A stretch of DNA of 64,000 nucleotides from Rallus limicola. Lineage: Eukaryota; Chordata; Aves; Gruiformes; Rallidae. Below the pieces are notes generated by a model that saw only the letters and a program-made list of their open reading frames with translations, searched no databases and had not been told where the DNA came from. Where the stretch lies: assembly GCA_022605955.1 (NCBI GenBank), contig JAKCOZ010000103.1, positions 622,501 through 686,500 of the forward strand. The letters run 5' to 3'. A program made the translations under genes and the position numbers. Numbering within the stretch: the stretch's first letter is position 1; each line of letters begins with the position of its first letter. Shown here in pieces: positions 45,701 to 57,084 of the stretch.

Positions 45701-45803
45701 TAAACGCAGATTTGCATTAAACATGAGTTTTGCTTTAAAACCAGCCTTGCTTTAAACCCAGATTTGCATTAAACCCAGCTTTACTTTAAGCCTAGCTTTG
45801 CTT
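45701..45803. repeat. 17-bp tandem repeat with octamer motifs
   Basis: Six tandem copies of a unit like TAAACCCAGCTTTGCTT, periods 17 or 18: 45701, 45718, 45736, 45753, 45770 and 45787. In copies 1 and 4 the unit ends ATTTGCAT, a perfect octamer (45710-45717 and 45762-45769). It is located between SMAGP and BIN2. The surrounding 44790-47015 otherwise contains GC-rich sequence with scattered donor-like sites but no recognised coding exon. Confidence 0.85.
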
Positions 45804-47016
45804 TAAAGCTCCCTGGGCTCTTCCAGCCCTGACGTAGGGGTGTCAGGGAGCCACACATGATTTCTAAAGCTGCTGCTTGTGTGGCTCCAGAGTTTAAAAA
45901 ATAGAATGGGTAAAATTCCCTCCCCCACAGCGCAGGGAGATTGGGATTTAAGGGAAAAAAAGAAAAGGAGAAGTAGCTGGTGCAAGCAGACGCCTCGGAG
46001 ACCGGGAAGCATCCAGCTTTGCCAGCAGGAAACACAGAGTTTCACCCCCATGGCATCAGCAAAATGGGGTCTGGGGACCCACAGAGGTTTGAACCCCATT
46101 TTAGCTGGGAAAAGACTCACCCCAGGGTCAAAGCCTCCCCACACCACATCCCCAGGGAAAGGGTGCGCACACCGACTCCCCCCATTGTTGCTCCCACCTT
46201 GGGCTCACAGGAAGGAGCCCCGGGATGTTTTGCAGAGCTGGGGTTACCTTGTTGGGCCAGGATCCAGCCGCCGCGCAGTCGGAGCCTCCAGACTGTGCCG
46301 GGGTTGGGGGAGCTGATGGAGAGGGGTGGGGGGTGACTCACTTCCCAGCACGCTGGCTCGGCGCGAATCTCCACGTGGATTTTAAAGCGACACGGGGGGT
46401 TGTGTAAAAAAAAACAAAACCCAACTCAAAACCCACAAAAATCCATCCCATAATCTTCCTCATTCTTGCGCTCAGGCCAAATTGCTCAAGAGCCGTTCCC
46501 ACAGCAAAACCCTCCCCGCCCTGTGGCTCCGCTCTCAGACAGCCCCATGGAGCACAGCCTCCTCTCCAGGGATGCTCAAGGGTACCTTTGCAGCCCCTAT
46601 CCCCATTCCCCCTGGATTAAGGATGGGAAGAACAAACCATCCCCACAGCCTCCTCACCCCCATTTTTCCTCCCTTAACTCAGGACGGATCCATGGGGACT
46701 CCCCCCTGGCCCAGCACCCTGCTCATGTTTCCCGCTGGCTTTTCTCCTTTCTGCCTCTCACTGTAGCAGGATCCAACCCTTTTCCCTTCCCACCAACCCA
46801 AAATCCCACTGGAAAACTCCCAGCTGAGAGCCGATGGTTCAGCTTCACCCCAAAACCAGTCACACTTCGGTGTCCCCTCCCAACTCCATCACCCCCGTGC
46901 AAGTCCACGTGCTCGACCAAGCCCCTTCAAACCTCCCCAGGAAACAGGGAATTTTGGGGAAGGATTAGGGAGGGGGGGTCACCCAAGGAGTCCCCTCTCT
47001 CACCCGTAGCTCTTAC

Positions 47017-47130
47017 CTGCACCCACTGTGCCGGGCGAGCGGCTGCCGGCACCATGTGCGTGCGGCTCCGAGTCTCGCCCAGGCGAAGGCGTTTCCCTTT
47101 TCCTGCCTCACCTTTCCAGTCCGGCTTCTC
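47017..47130 (-). other. Candidate non-coding first exon of SMAGP
   Basis: A strong minus-strand donor (GTGGGTGCAG|GTAAGAGC) after base 47017, downstream of a moderately CpG-rich stretch, on the SMAGP strand and about 2.2 kb upstream of its ATG exon. Other donor-like sites (for example GACAAG|GTAACC type near 46247) could serve instead. The 5' boundary is a guess. Confidence 0.3.
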
Positions 47131-47688
47131 CGGGATGATAAACCCCAGAAATGCCGCCTCTGTTAACCCCTCACGCGCTGGGGAGCCAGCCCATCACCAG
47201 GCGTTGGGGGTGGCGACGTGCCATCTCGCACCGGGGCCATCGCTGGTGAGGTTTTGCTTTGATACGAAGGGGGAAGGGGGAGGAATTCGCAGCACGTCGG
47301 GGGGTAAAATCAGGGGGGTTTGCTTTCTTGTGGGTTTTCTTTTCATGGCAGCAGAGTTTATGGAGCCAGAGGAACCGGCTCAGCACCTTTTTCCTGCGTC
47401 ACCGCAAGGCGCCGAGGCAGCGGCAGTGTGGCCGTGGGGGGAGGACAGGGCAACACAGTCCTCCCACGCTTGGCTTCCGCTGACGTAAACCCGCAGGCAG
47501 GGCCATGTCCCCCCACCCCCCCTCCCCGTGTCCCCCCCTAACCCCTCCCTGTGTCCCCCCCTCACCCCTCCCCGTGTCCCCCCTGTCCCGTCCCTCCACC
47601 CCAACCTGGAGATGGGTTCTTGCAGGATGGAGATTTGGTCCTTTCCGGCACCTTCACCCCCCGCTCAGCACCTCCTGTGCCTGATGCT

Positions 47689-47694
47689 TTTATT
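47689..47694 (-). terminator. BIN2: BIN2 polyadenylation signal (AATAAA)
   Basis: TTTATT on plus, 75 bases after the BIN2 stop codon at 47770, giving a very short 3' UTR. Confidence 0.7.
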
Positions 47695-47769
47695 TCAGAT
47701 GGGGGAGGGAGAACACAATTATCTGCCCGTGGCACCACAGATGCCCGTTTCCTGCGCCCAGCTCTGGGT

Positions 47770-50700
47770 TCACAGGGGGGTGATGGTCTCAGTCAGGTCC
47801 TGGGTGGGGATTGCTGCTGGTGGGGGGTCCTGGCTCATGTCCTGGCTTGTGTCCTGCTCCAGTGTCCCAGGACAGCCATACTCCTGGGAGAGGAATGGAG
47901 GTGACACCAAGCCAGGTGGGATGGAGAGCTGGCCCTTTGATGGGCCACAAAGGGCTGAGCTCAGCGGGTGGGGTCAGCATCTCCCTGCCCCCCCAGTGCC
48001 GCTGCACCCACCTCAGTTTGGGAGCCGGAGGGGTCACTGCTGTTCCCAGTACAGTCACCTGAAGCTGTGTCAGGAGCCACATCCAATCCCATCTGCTAGC
48101 AGAGAGATGTCACACTGGGCTGGATTTGTCCCATGGACCCCCCAGCCCCATATCCTTGCACTCCACCAGATGCCCCCAGCACAGGCTGGGGCTCCAAACA
48201 AGCTGGGCATCCCTCTGCCATCGCTGGGCATGGATATAGCCCTCACCCATCCATCCCCCCCCGCCCCAGCACCGGAACCATGACTTCCTCACCTGATCCT
48301 CTAGCACCACCTCTGCCTTGCCATCCATCACCGCCGTGCTCTCCTCAGAGTCACCGTGCTCGCCTGTGGCTCCGCTGACTCGGCATGTCTCCTGTCCATC
48401 ACCCGGGGTCGGACAGGCCATGGGAGCCGGGGCATCGCTGTGGGTGGCTGAGGCTGCAGACAGCGGCTCCCCGGGACGTGCCGGACCCTCCCCATCAGTG
48501 GCTGTGCCGTCTGGCTGACAGGGCTCACCCACAGGAGCCGTGGCTTTGCTCCCATCCAGCCCGGCTGTGGCTCCTTCCTGCACCAGCGGTGCAGTGCTGG
48601 AGGCCTGGGCAATGGCCTCTGATACAATCAGCGATGCCAGGGAGGTGGCGATGCCATCAGCCGCCTCCTGCACCCCACTGGCAGCTCCCACCAGCTCTGG
48701 ATCCCGGCTTTCAGCCGGCCCGGAGGAGCCAGGACCCAGCTCCACAGCTGCCACTGATGTCCCCTGCTCATGCGATGGAGCTTCGGAGCTGGGGCCAGGC
48801 TCTGGAGCCTCCTCGCTGGACACCGAGGCCGTCTCTGACGGGGACCCACCGCTGGCAGGTGAAGCCGGTGGCGGGCCAGGGATGGTGGCACCCAGGTCCC
48901 CATTGGAGATGGGGTCCATGGCACTGCTCTCCACCCCAGGGGACATCACCGTGGCCTCCACTTCCACCGCGGGCTGCCAGTCGGATGCCTTCCCTGGGCA
49001 GGGAAACATGGCTGGGGGGCTCACTGGCGAGGAGATGACCAGCGAGCGCCGGTTGCTGTGTGTGGGAAGGATAGAGGGGGTTAAGCCATGCTCCAGCATC
49101 ATCCTTGGGGACACATAGCACCGTGGTGTCACCATCCTGCCTTCCCCATCTGGCACGAGTGATGAACAACCCTGATTAATTAACCCAGCACCGGGAGACA
49201 CTTGACTGTCCCAGGGCTGGAGGCTGCATCACACTGCTGCTTTTTTGGGGGAGGACGGGGACGACAGGCAATTTGGCCACTTGATACCCCCCAACCCCAC
49301 CAGATCTCACCCCCTCATTTACCCTGAGATGCCTTTAATGATGAAGACTTTGCTGGAGTGCTGCTTGTCCAGTTTGCTCATCACCTCATAGAGGTCGCGA
49401 TTGAGCTGTGAAGAGATGGGGGAAGCATGGGGGGGAAACCACATCAGTGGGGCCCCCCCCGGTGCCACCCATCACCTGGCAGCACCTCGAATGACCTTGG
49501 GGTGCTCTAAATTATTAAATTAAACGAGGAGCAGCAAAGGCCTGAGGTGGGCAGCTGGCACTGGTGTAGCTGGAGGAGCCAGGGATGCCTATGAGACTGC
49601 TGGCGGGGGGCGAGGGGAGAGGTGTTTTGGGGTGTCACCTTGCCCTCCTACCTTGCTCATCTCCTTGTAGAAGACGTCCCGGAGGTTGGAGATGTTCTGG
49701 AAGATGGTCACGTAGCAGGCGATGCGGCTGCAGGAGGGAAAGCATAGCGGGAGGTGTGTGGGGGTGTTGGGGTGCTGAGCACCTGTTGTCTGGGGTCCTC
49801 GAAAGGATGGGCAACAGCAGATCAGTCCCCTGGGTCACCCCGACCATGGGGCTGCACCGTCACAGCCACACACGGCCGATGGCTCATGGGACTTTGTACT
49901 TGGACGATGCTTTTCTGAGGGGACCCACCATGGATGGGCGGGGGGTGGGGGGGGAGAGGGGGCTGCTTTTGCCTCCCCCCCTTGCAAACGGGGCCGGGGG
50001 ATGCAGATACCATTTGCTTCTGGGCAGGGTCATTCCCCAGCACCACCTGCCACAGCCCCACCATGTCCCCATGTCCCTGCAGCATCCCCCAGCCCCTTAA
50101 TGTCCTTGAGGCCCTCTAACTCCCCCCCCAACCCCTTCAGCATCCCCGGTACCTGCTGTACAGAACAGGCAGCTCCTCCCGAAGGTCTTTATTCAGGTCT
50201 TCAAACACCCCTTGGGCTTTATTAAACTCTTCCTCAGCCTGTGGGGAGGGAGGGGGGGTGGGGCGTGGGAAGGGTCGTGGCCATGCTGGCACAGCCGGGG
50301 TATGGGGGAGGTTGCTCTGGGTGGGGGTCCAGGGGGATGCTTGACCTTGGCGATTTTTGCCTCATCCTTTTTCTTGGCGCTTTGCAGAGCTTCCAGGTGA
50401 TGCCGGGCGCTGTCGTAGTCCACCAGCTTACGGCCACGCTTGGCGATGCGCTCCTGCATGGGGCAGGGTGAGCCACCACCTGTGTGTGTCCCCCCTCACA
50501 CCCCCCACGTCCCATCCCCCTGCCCTGACATTGCACACAAAATGAGGGGTACCTTAAAGTCCCCAAACTGAGCCAGGTAGTTCTCCATCAGCCGCAGGGC
50601 TTGGTCAGCCAACTTTGCCTCATAGTCATCCCAGAGGAGGTCGTTGCTCTGCTGGGATGAAAACATCAGGCAATGGGGAGAACAAACACCCACTTCCATC

Positions 50701-52583
50701 CCCCCAACCCCCAAATTTCTCTCCAGGTTTATGCTCTGGGTTGCGTCCCCAGGGACACCCTGGCCTGGCTCCCTGTCACCCCTCCACAGCGCTCCGAGGA
50801 CATCCTCGGGGTCGGCAGGGGTGCATCAAGGGGCTCACGTCTGCGATGGCTTTCAGGTCCTCGTGACCGTCCCAGTCGGGGCTGTAAATCTCCTGCAGCG
50901 TTTCGGACACTTTCCGGGAGCTCTCGTGCATCACTGCGACCCCACCGGCCCGGAAAAAACATCATTCAGCATCATGTTTTGATTACTAAATATGACTTAT
51001 TCCTATTAATTACTACTAAACATCATGTATTATCCCAGGTAAGGAAACAGCAACATCCAACCCCCTTCCCAGCTCCCAGGCAGTGCTCAGAGGGTTTCCT
51101 GGAGTATTTTCGGGGAGGGGGTGCTGTACCTTTCACTGCGCCAAGGAAAGCCTTAAGGTCTTTATAGAGTTTATGGCCTTCATTCTGCAAAGCAATGTGG
51201 TGAGGGGACAGGTCAGGGCCATTACTGAGGGATGGGGGTGATTTCCACACACTCGGTGAAGACAGAGGGACCCCAGGAGGCAGCGGGGACAAAGGATAGG
51301 GTAGGGGTGGTCCCCATCCCCTTCCCCAGTTCCCTGCTCCAACCTGCTGCAGCTGGAAGTTGTAGGCACTTTGCTCAAACTGCTCGTCTTTGGTTTCCAC
51401 CGTTTTGCCCAATTTCTGCAAAACCTGGGATGGAGAGAGGTGGGAAAAGCCATTGGCTGTGAGCTCTCACCAGGCTCTGCCTCCGGATACCTCCATCCTG
51501 AGGGATGCTGATGCAGACCAGGGATTTGGATGGGGGGGAGGGACCTTCAGTGCTTTTTTTATTTTTTTAGGGAAAATCGGTGAGGTTTTGGGTGCTAACC
51601 CATCATCCTACCCTATAAAAGCTCATAGGTGCAGCCCCGTGTACCCCAAAATAATCTGGGCACGTGACTATAGGTGCAGGCAAAGCCCTTGGGTGCTGGT
51701 GACACCATGGTGAGGATGAGGATGGTCTGTGGCCGAAGGCTGCCTCTAGGGCCACCATCGCAGAAGCACGATGAAGCTGGGGCCATGTGGGAGGGAGCGT
51801 TGGGGTGTCCAGGAAGACTCTGAATCCCCCCTCGGGAAGCAGCTGGAGGCTGGCCCGTGCTGATACAGCTGTGGGGGAGCTGAATTTAGCACCGAGCCCC
51901 AGCCAGGAAACCCGGCAGCAGGTGAGGCTGGGGTGAGGGGTAGGGGGACAGGCTCTGCATCGCCCCCAAAATGGGAGTCACCACCTGCTTTTTGGGGCAG
52001 CAAAGGAAAAGGGACATCCCTGCACCACCCCAAAACAGCCAAGAATTACCCCATTTCTCTCCGCTTCCGCAGCCCTTCCCCCTCGCTTCCTGTGTGGGTG
52101 GCAGGGGCTGTGCTGGTGCTCCCGGGACCATCCCCACACCAGGTCCTGCTGGGGACCATCACCCCCACCCAACCTGTGGGACCCTGCACTAGCCACACAC
52201 AGTCGTCCCCTGTAACCTCTGGGAAGCATTTTGGGTGGAAAAATCCTACTTTTAGAGAAGCCAGAAGCTGCCAGAGCAGCTCGAGGGAATGTTGGGAGAT
52301 GCCATCAAGGCCAAAGCCTCAGACCAACGACGACATTGACCCAGAAGTGCCCAAATTAAGACCCTACAAGTATCCATGGGTGCCAAGTGGTGCCCGTTGT
52401 GCCATCCCCACCCCCCCTCCTTGGTGCCAAGCAGAAGAAATAATTAAAGTCCAGTGAAAGGAGGGATTTTGGGGCCGGGTGTCGTGGGTGAGCATCGCAC
52501 CGTACCTTCTCCTGCGCCCGGCTGAAGCGTTTCTGGACCTGCTTGGCGAAGAGCCCGGCTCCCCCGCTCTTGCCCTCTGCCAT
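47770..52583 (-). CDS. BIN2: BIN2, bridging integrator 2 (N-BAR protein)
   Basis: Amphiphysin-family membrane-curvature protein of blood cells, active at podosomes and phagocytic cups. Twelve coding exons on minus: 52506-52583, 51344-51424, 51130-51184, 50839-50933, 50553-50648, 50346-50453, 50153-50238, 49652-49727, 49323-49405, 48293-49055, 48012-48092, 47770-47883. Total 1716 nt, 571 aa (human 565), in frame throughout. Residues 1-245 are the N-BAR domain: amphipathic start [18 protein letters not shown], then coiled helices with [51 protein letters not shown] and [17 protein letters not shown]. After RRSLVIS (about 255) comes a long acidic Ser/Pro/Glu/Ala-rich tail, mostly the 763-nt exon 10. 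There is no SH3 domain, as expected for BIN2 and unlike BIN1 or AMPH. The tail diverges strongly from mammals. Acceptors of exons 5 and 11 are CAGCAG-type NAGNAG sites. Confidence 0.96.
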
Positions 52584-52770
52584 GGCTGCAGCTCGGTTCC
52601 TGCTCACAGCCGCGCGCTGCGGTTTGATGTTTTCTCCGGAGGAAGTTCGAGGCGAAGCAGCTGCCGGCATCCGCCGAGCACCCGGGCACCCCCCCTTCCC
52701 GAAAAGGCTCCCCCATGCACCCAGCGATGCGGGGAAGGCCGAAGCAGCACTGGTGAACTCATGCCCACCT
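52584..52770 (-). promoter_or_regulatory. BIN2: BIN2 5' UTR and proximal promoter
   Basis: No TATA box. An ETS/PU.1-type GGAGGAAGT on plus lies at 52638-52646, within 65 bases of the ATG. PU.1 control would fit a myeloid and platelet gene, but this is inference from one short motif. From 52770 to 53215 there is GC-rich spacer up to the CELA1 3' end. Confidence 0.45.
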
Positions 52771-53215
52771 CATAGACCTTGTGTGAGTGTGGTATTTGGG
52801 GTTTAAATTGGATTTTCAGTGCAATTTTGGAGGTGTTTTTTGTTTCCTGGCCCTGCCAGGTGGCTCCTCAGGGATGCAGCTACCAGCAAGGTGAGAACAG
52901 CCACCAACATCCAACATTTCCCATCGCAATGATGCATGGGTTAGGAAATAGAGCTAACAGCCAGGAAAAATCCCAACCAGATCCACCCCCCATCCCCACC
53001 GAGGGGATTTTCCCCATTTTTCCCTTCCCGTTATCCCAGGCTGTCCCAAAAGCACGGGGCTGGTGGCTGTTCCCCGTGGGTCTTGCCTAAGATGTGAGGA
53101 AGAAGAAGGATGCTCTGGGATAAGGGTGGGGAAAAAGAGGGTGGGGGTTGGAGGAGAAAGGATGGAGAGGCGATGGGACAAAGCATCCACCAGTGTGATG
53201 GAGAGAGGAACAGGT

Positions 53216-53221
53216 TTTATT
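53216..53221 (-). terminator. CELA1: CELA1 polyadenylation signal (AATAAA)
   Basis: TTTATT on plus, about 90 bases after the CELA1 stop codon (53312-53314). A short 3' UTR is typical of pancreatic zymogen genes. Confidence 0.8.
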
Positions 53222-53311
53222 GACACCGGCTATGAGCTTTTAACCCCAGGGATTGGGGGAAGGTGATGTTCATCGCCCAAGCCGGGGATGGGGCTCTTCT
53301 CGTGCCACAGC

Positions 53312-55174
53312 TCAGTTCTGGGCTATCACCTGGAAGAAGAAGAAAGTCGACGGTTGAGTTGGGTGGGGATAGAGCCAGGACACTGGTGTAACAACAGCGC
53401 CAGGTCTCAGCCCCTCCTGCCTGCCCCCCATTTGTCGCCTTACGTTCGTTATCCAGGAGATGTAGGCAGAGACACGAGTGAAGACGGTGGGTTTATACTG
53501 AACGTTGCAGCCCCGGCTGGAGACGAAGCTGGTGACACCGTGGACCTGGTACTGCCCGTTCACAGAGCAGTGCAGGGGACCGCCCGAATCGCCCTGTTGG
53601 ACCCAGGAATCCAGAGTGAGTGGAGAGGAACTGGGTGGAATGCCATGGGGGAGGAAAAGGTGGGGGAAAGGGGGGTTCTGAGCTGTACCTGGCAGCCAGA
53701 GCGGATGCCATCACCACCGGCACAGACCATGGTGGGCTTGACGGTGGAGCCCCAGTAGTAAGAGCTGGAGCAGGTCTGGTAGTCCACCACGGGCAGGTAT
53801 GCCTGGAGCAGGACGCTGGAGAGCTGCCCATTGGCTGTGTGACACCATGGACTGGTTAATGCCAGGCTGGTGAAGAGCCCCCCCTTGCCAAAGAGCCCCC
53901 CCTTGCCAAAGCAGAGCCTACAGCCACCACCAAACCTCTTTTCCCACCTAAAATGCCTCCAGCAAATCCACCCACCCCACATGGGGCAACTGCCTGCCCC
54001 AAGCAAAACCCTGTGCAATGCTGCTGGGACCTCCCAGGGCTTAAATATATCATTTCCCCCATCGTGTTTCTCAGGGCTTTGGGGTGACTGAGGGCGGGGG
54101 GGGGGGCATCAGCACTCACTGCGGGTGAGACCCCAGCCTGTGATGTAGCAGGGGTAGTTGTTGGACAGGATGGATCCCTCCTGGGGCAAGACCGCCAGCT
54201 GCACGTAGGAGTTCAGGGTGGCAGAGCTGGCAAGGCGGATCAGGGCGATGTCGTAGCTGGTGAGAGGAGGAAGAGAATGGATGTCACAAGAACATCTCCC
54301 TACCACCACCCCGTTCCCATCTGCCCCTCCCCAAACCCTCCTCCCCACGGGTGTTACCCTGCGGCGACGTTGTTGCTGTTCCAGTAAGGATGGATGATGA
54401 TCTTGCTCACGCTGAAGATCTGCTCGCTGCCTTCGTTTGAGTAGAGGTTGTGGTCACCGGCCACAACGCGGAAGTTCATGTTACTGCCCAAAAAAACCCC
54501 AGGATCAGGCCAGAAATTATTGTTATTTTCACCGTGAGACAGTACAGAAAGGATCAGGGCAAGAAGATGCTCCCAGAGATGGTCCATGATGGACCACAGA
54601 TGGTCCCTTCACAGACAGTGACCTTAAAGGACCATTGTGCTTTTGGAGCATCCAAAGTTTCTCCTTGGAAATGTTTTTTGGTGTAAAACAGCTTTTTTGG
54701 GTCGAGGAAGCTGGGGTCCCCATGCCCGCTCACCGGTCCACACAATGGGCTGCAGTCATCACCCAGTTTCTCCGGATGAGGGACCCTCCGCATGTGTGAT
54801 GCCAGCTGCCACTTGAGTAATACTGGAGGGAGATCTGGGGGAGGATGGGGGGAGAGATGTGAGATATGGAGTGTGGGGGGGGTCTCACTGCATGGTCCAC
54901 AGGGGGATGAGACCCCCTTGGGATTCGCTGGTTGACCCCGGGAAGGACTCACCTGGGAGGGCCAGGCGTGCAAACGCGCCTCCGTCCCACCGACTACCCG
55001 CTGCATCCCATCCAGATCCTGCTCGGAGCAGCGCCCTGCGGAAAAGAGGGGGTGAAGAGGGAATTGCTACAAGGAAAGGGGGGTGTCCATCACCAGCTAA
55101 CGAGGCCCATGGCGTCCCACAGAGAACACACCACAGAGGGCGAGGGCGGCGAGGAGCACAAGCTGCAGCATCAT
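53312..55174 (-). CDS. CELA1: CELA1, chymotrypsin-like elastase 1 precursor
   Basis: Secreted S1-family serine protease of the exocrine pancreas that cleaves after small aliphatic residues. Eight exons on minus: 55132-55174, 54953-55035, 54734-54834, 54358-54483, 54120-54256, 53689-53834, 53444-53593, 53312-53329. Total 804 nt, 267 aa (human 258). A hydrophobic signal peptide ([15 protein letters not shown]) is followed by a 10-residue activation peptide after Cys17 and cleavage at R27|VVGGTEA. The catalytic triad is His72 (MTAAHC), Asp120 (YDIALIRL) and Ser215 (GDSGGP). Val and Thr in GVTSFV and KPTVFT match the elastase S1 pocket. Two ATGs are adjacent (55172-55174, 55169-55171); I use the first. 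The last exon encodes only VIAQN. All triad residues are intact, so it is expected to be active. The final 114-bp intron is stop-free and in frame. Confidence 0.96.
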
Positions 55175-55275
55175 CCTGGAGCACGAGAACGCTGGGTCTA
55201 GGACGAGGGCTGCGGCCCCTGGAGCTTTAAAGGGGACAGAGGAGGAGGAGGGACGGGAAGAAAACCAGGTGACAC
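55175..55275 (-). promoter_or_regulatory. CELA1: CELA1 promoter: TATA-like box and PTF1-like site
   Basis: On the gene strand a TATA-like CTTTAAAGC (TTTAAA at 55226-55231) lies 52 bases before the ATG, implying a very short 5' UTR. About 25-40 bases further upstream is an E-box CACCTG (55266-55271), followed after six bases by TTCCC (55255-55259). This is the E-box plus TC-box arrangement of PTF1 sites in acinar-cell genes, with spacing about one base from the classic element. From 55280 to 56190 I see no gene. Confidence 0.5.
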
Positions 55276-56211
55276 GGCCCTATCGAGCAGCCTTGGTCCC
55301 CCTTCCAAAACACACATGGCCCTGAAGGTGGGGGCTGAAAACCCCTGGGTGCACCCCAGGTCTCTCTCAGGTTTGGATGGGCAGCCCAAAGCCCCAGGGG
55401 ATTCCTCCTGCGGATATCTCAGGCACCATTGTCATGAGTTTCTCCCATTCTCAAGCCCCAGCCTGGCTCTTGCATCGCATTTATCCCCTCAAAGTTGCCT
55501 TGGAGAACTTTACCCAACACATGAATGGTGCCTGTGTGAGCCCTGGGATGGGGAAATATCGAGGCAAATGCAGGACAAGACCTTCACACCCTTCAAAAAA
55601 AAAAAAAGCCCCAGGCAGCACTGGAGCAGGGGCTGATGAACTCCACCTGGGGAAGCTAGACATGAAACAGAACACAGACATGTGTTACAATTAAACCCCA
55701 AATTTCTGACAAAAACAGTTCAGCTTCACCCCTTCAAAAAACAATTTAAGCCATTCTGGGGGCATGGCAGGGGGGAGGGGAGGTGAGCCCATGGCAGCAA
55801 TGGTTTTGCTACATGCCAAGAGCAGCTGCTGGAAACCAGTGCTGGCGATACTGGTGATTCCCAGTTCAAAGAAAAAAATAAAGAACTCCACCTGCTGCAT
55901 TTCTGCTCTTATCTCTAAGGAAAACACGAGATTCCGTGGGTAAAACCGTCTCCAAATAATCCCTTGCTTTGCCAGGGGGAGAAGGGAGCTCTGCGGGACA
56001 GCAGCAACCCCTCCCTAACCCTGACCCTGACCCCAGCACGGGGATAACCCAACCCAAATCTGAACCACCCCCTCTCACTGTGAAAGTGTCTTTAAATTCA
56101 CCTTAGGGCTGTAAAAAGGGAGGTACCAGGATAAGGAGGGATATTCAATCAGAGGAGGGGTGGGAGCTTGGAGAAAGCCCAAGACAGGATGTCTGTAAAA
56201 TAAATCATCTC

Positions 56212-56217
56212 TTTATT
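56212..56217 (-). terminator. GALNT6: GALNT6 polyadenylation signal (AATAAA)
   Basis: TTTATT on plus, about 870 bases after the stop at 57085. The interval 56218-57084 is the inferred 3' UTR. It contains C and T homopolymers (about 56523 and 56996) and no other gene. Confidence 0.6.
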
Positions 56218-57084
56218 TGAGGTCATGTAGGCAAAGACAAGTTCTCCCACCCCCATGTCACTTCCAGGAGGGGTTTTACCCCCAATATCAATGAAATGGC
56301 CCCCAAAACGGCAGCTACAGTACTCAGGCTTGGAGAAAACCAAGGAGGGAGGAGATCTCATGCCCAGGCGCTGGCAAGGGCCTCTCTGGGAAGATGCTGT
56401 GGTGCGTTCAAGTGATGCGTGACCAGGAAAAACCTTCCCCTGGATCAGCACGAGCGGAATCACACCCAGTTATCATCATCCTACGTTAATAATAATTAAT
56501 AATTAAAAATTACCATCTAACTTCCCCCCCCCCCCCCGTGTCCCCAAATCAAGCCTGGCTCCCATCCTGGCAGCAGTGATGCTCACAGTGCCAAGGTGGG
56601 TGAAGGCCAGATGTCAGTAGAACCGGGGAGGGGGGGATTCCAGGATAAACCACAATTCACCCTCCCGCAGGGTGAGCCACACGGCCGGTCCCCATCCTCA
56701 TCCTCCTCCTCCACGCTGGAAGGAGTTTCCTCCCACTCGGTTTTCACGTGCTGCGTGTTTCAATGCCCAATAGGAATTTAAGAGTCTCTGGCTGGAGCCG
56801 CAGAGGGGAAGGATGAGCAGCAGCCGGGTACTGAAGAGCATTCTCAGGCACCTCCACAACCGCTGTGCGCTGGGCTCCGTGGGGGTACCGTCAGCCAAGC
56901 TCAGATCCCCAGGCTTCCCCGCTCCGAAGGCACAGGACCGAGTTCAAGGCAACCGTGAAATGCAGCATATTTAAGGCTTTCACTTCTTAAATTAAAAAAA
57001 AAAAAAAAATAAAATAAAGGGAAGTTTGGTTTGGACTCTTGGTTCCTGAGCACAGCTCGGGGCTCAGGCTGCTCCGCTCCCCGC

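Noticed and set aside
46466..47488. 340-aa plus-strand open frame between SMAGP and BIN2
   Set aside because: No family resemblance and no start or splice context; it is antisense to the candidate SMAGP 5' exon, and open frames are long by chance in GC-rich DNA.
48059..48095. A 34-37 nt BIN2 mini-exon ending at TCAG|GTGACTG
   Set aside because: The next possible acceptor would leave an intron of about 23 bases. Extending the exon to the donor after 48012 keeps the frame and gives normal introns.
48385..49118. Long plus-strand open frames over BIN2 exon 10
   Set aside because: They are antisense shadows of the large BIN2 coding exon.
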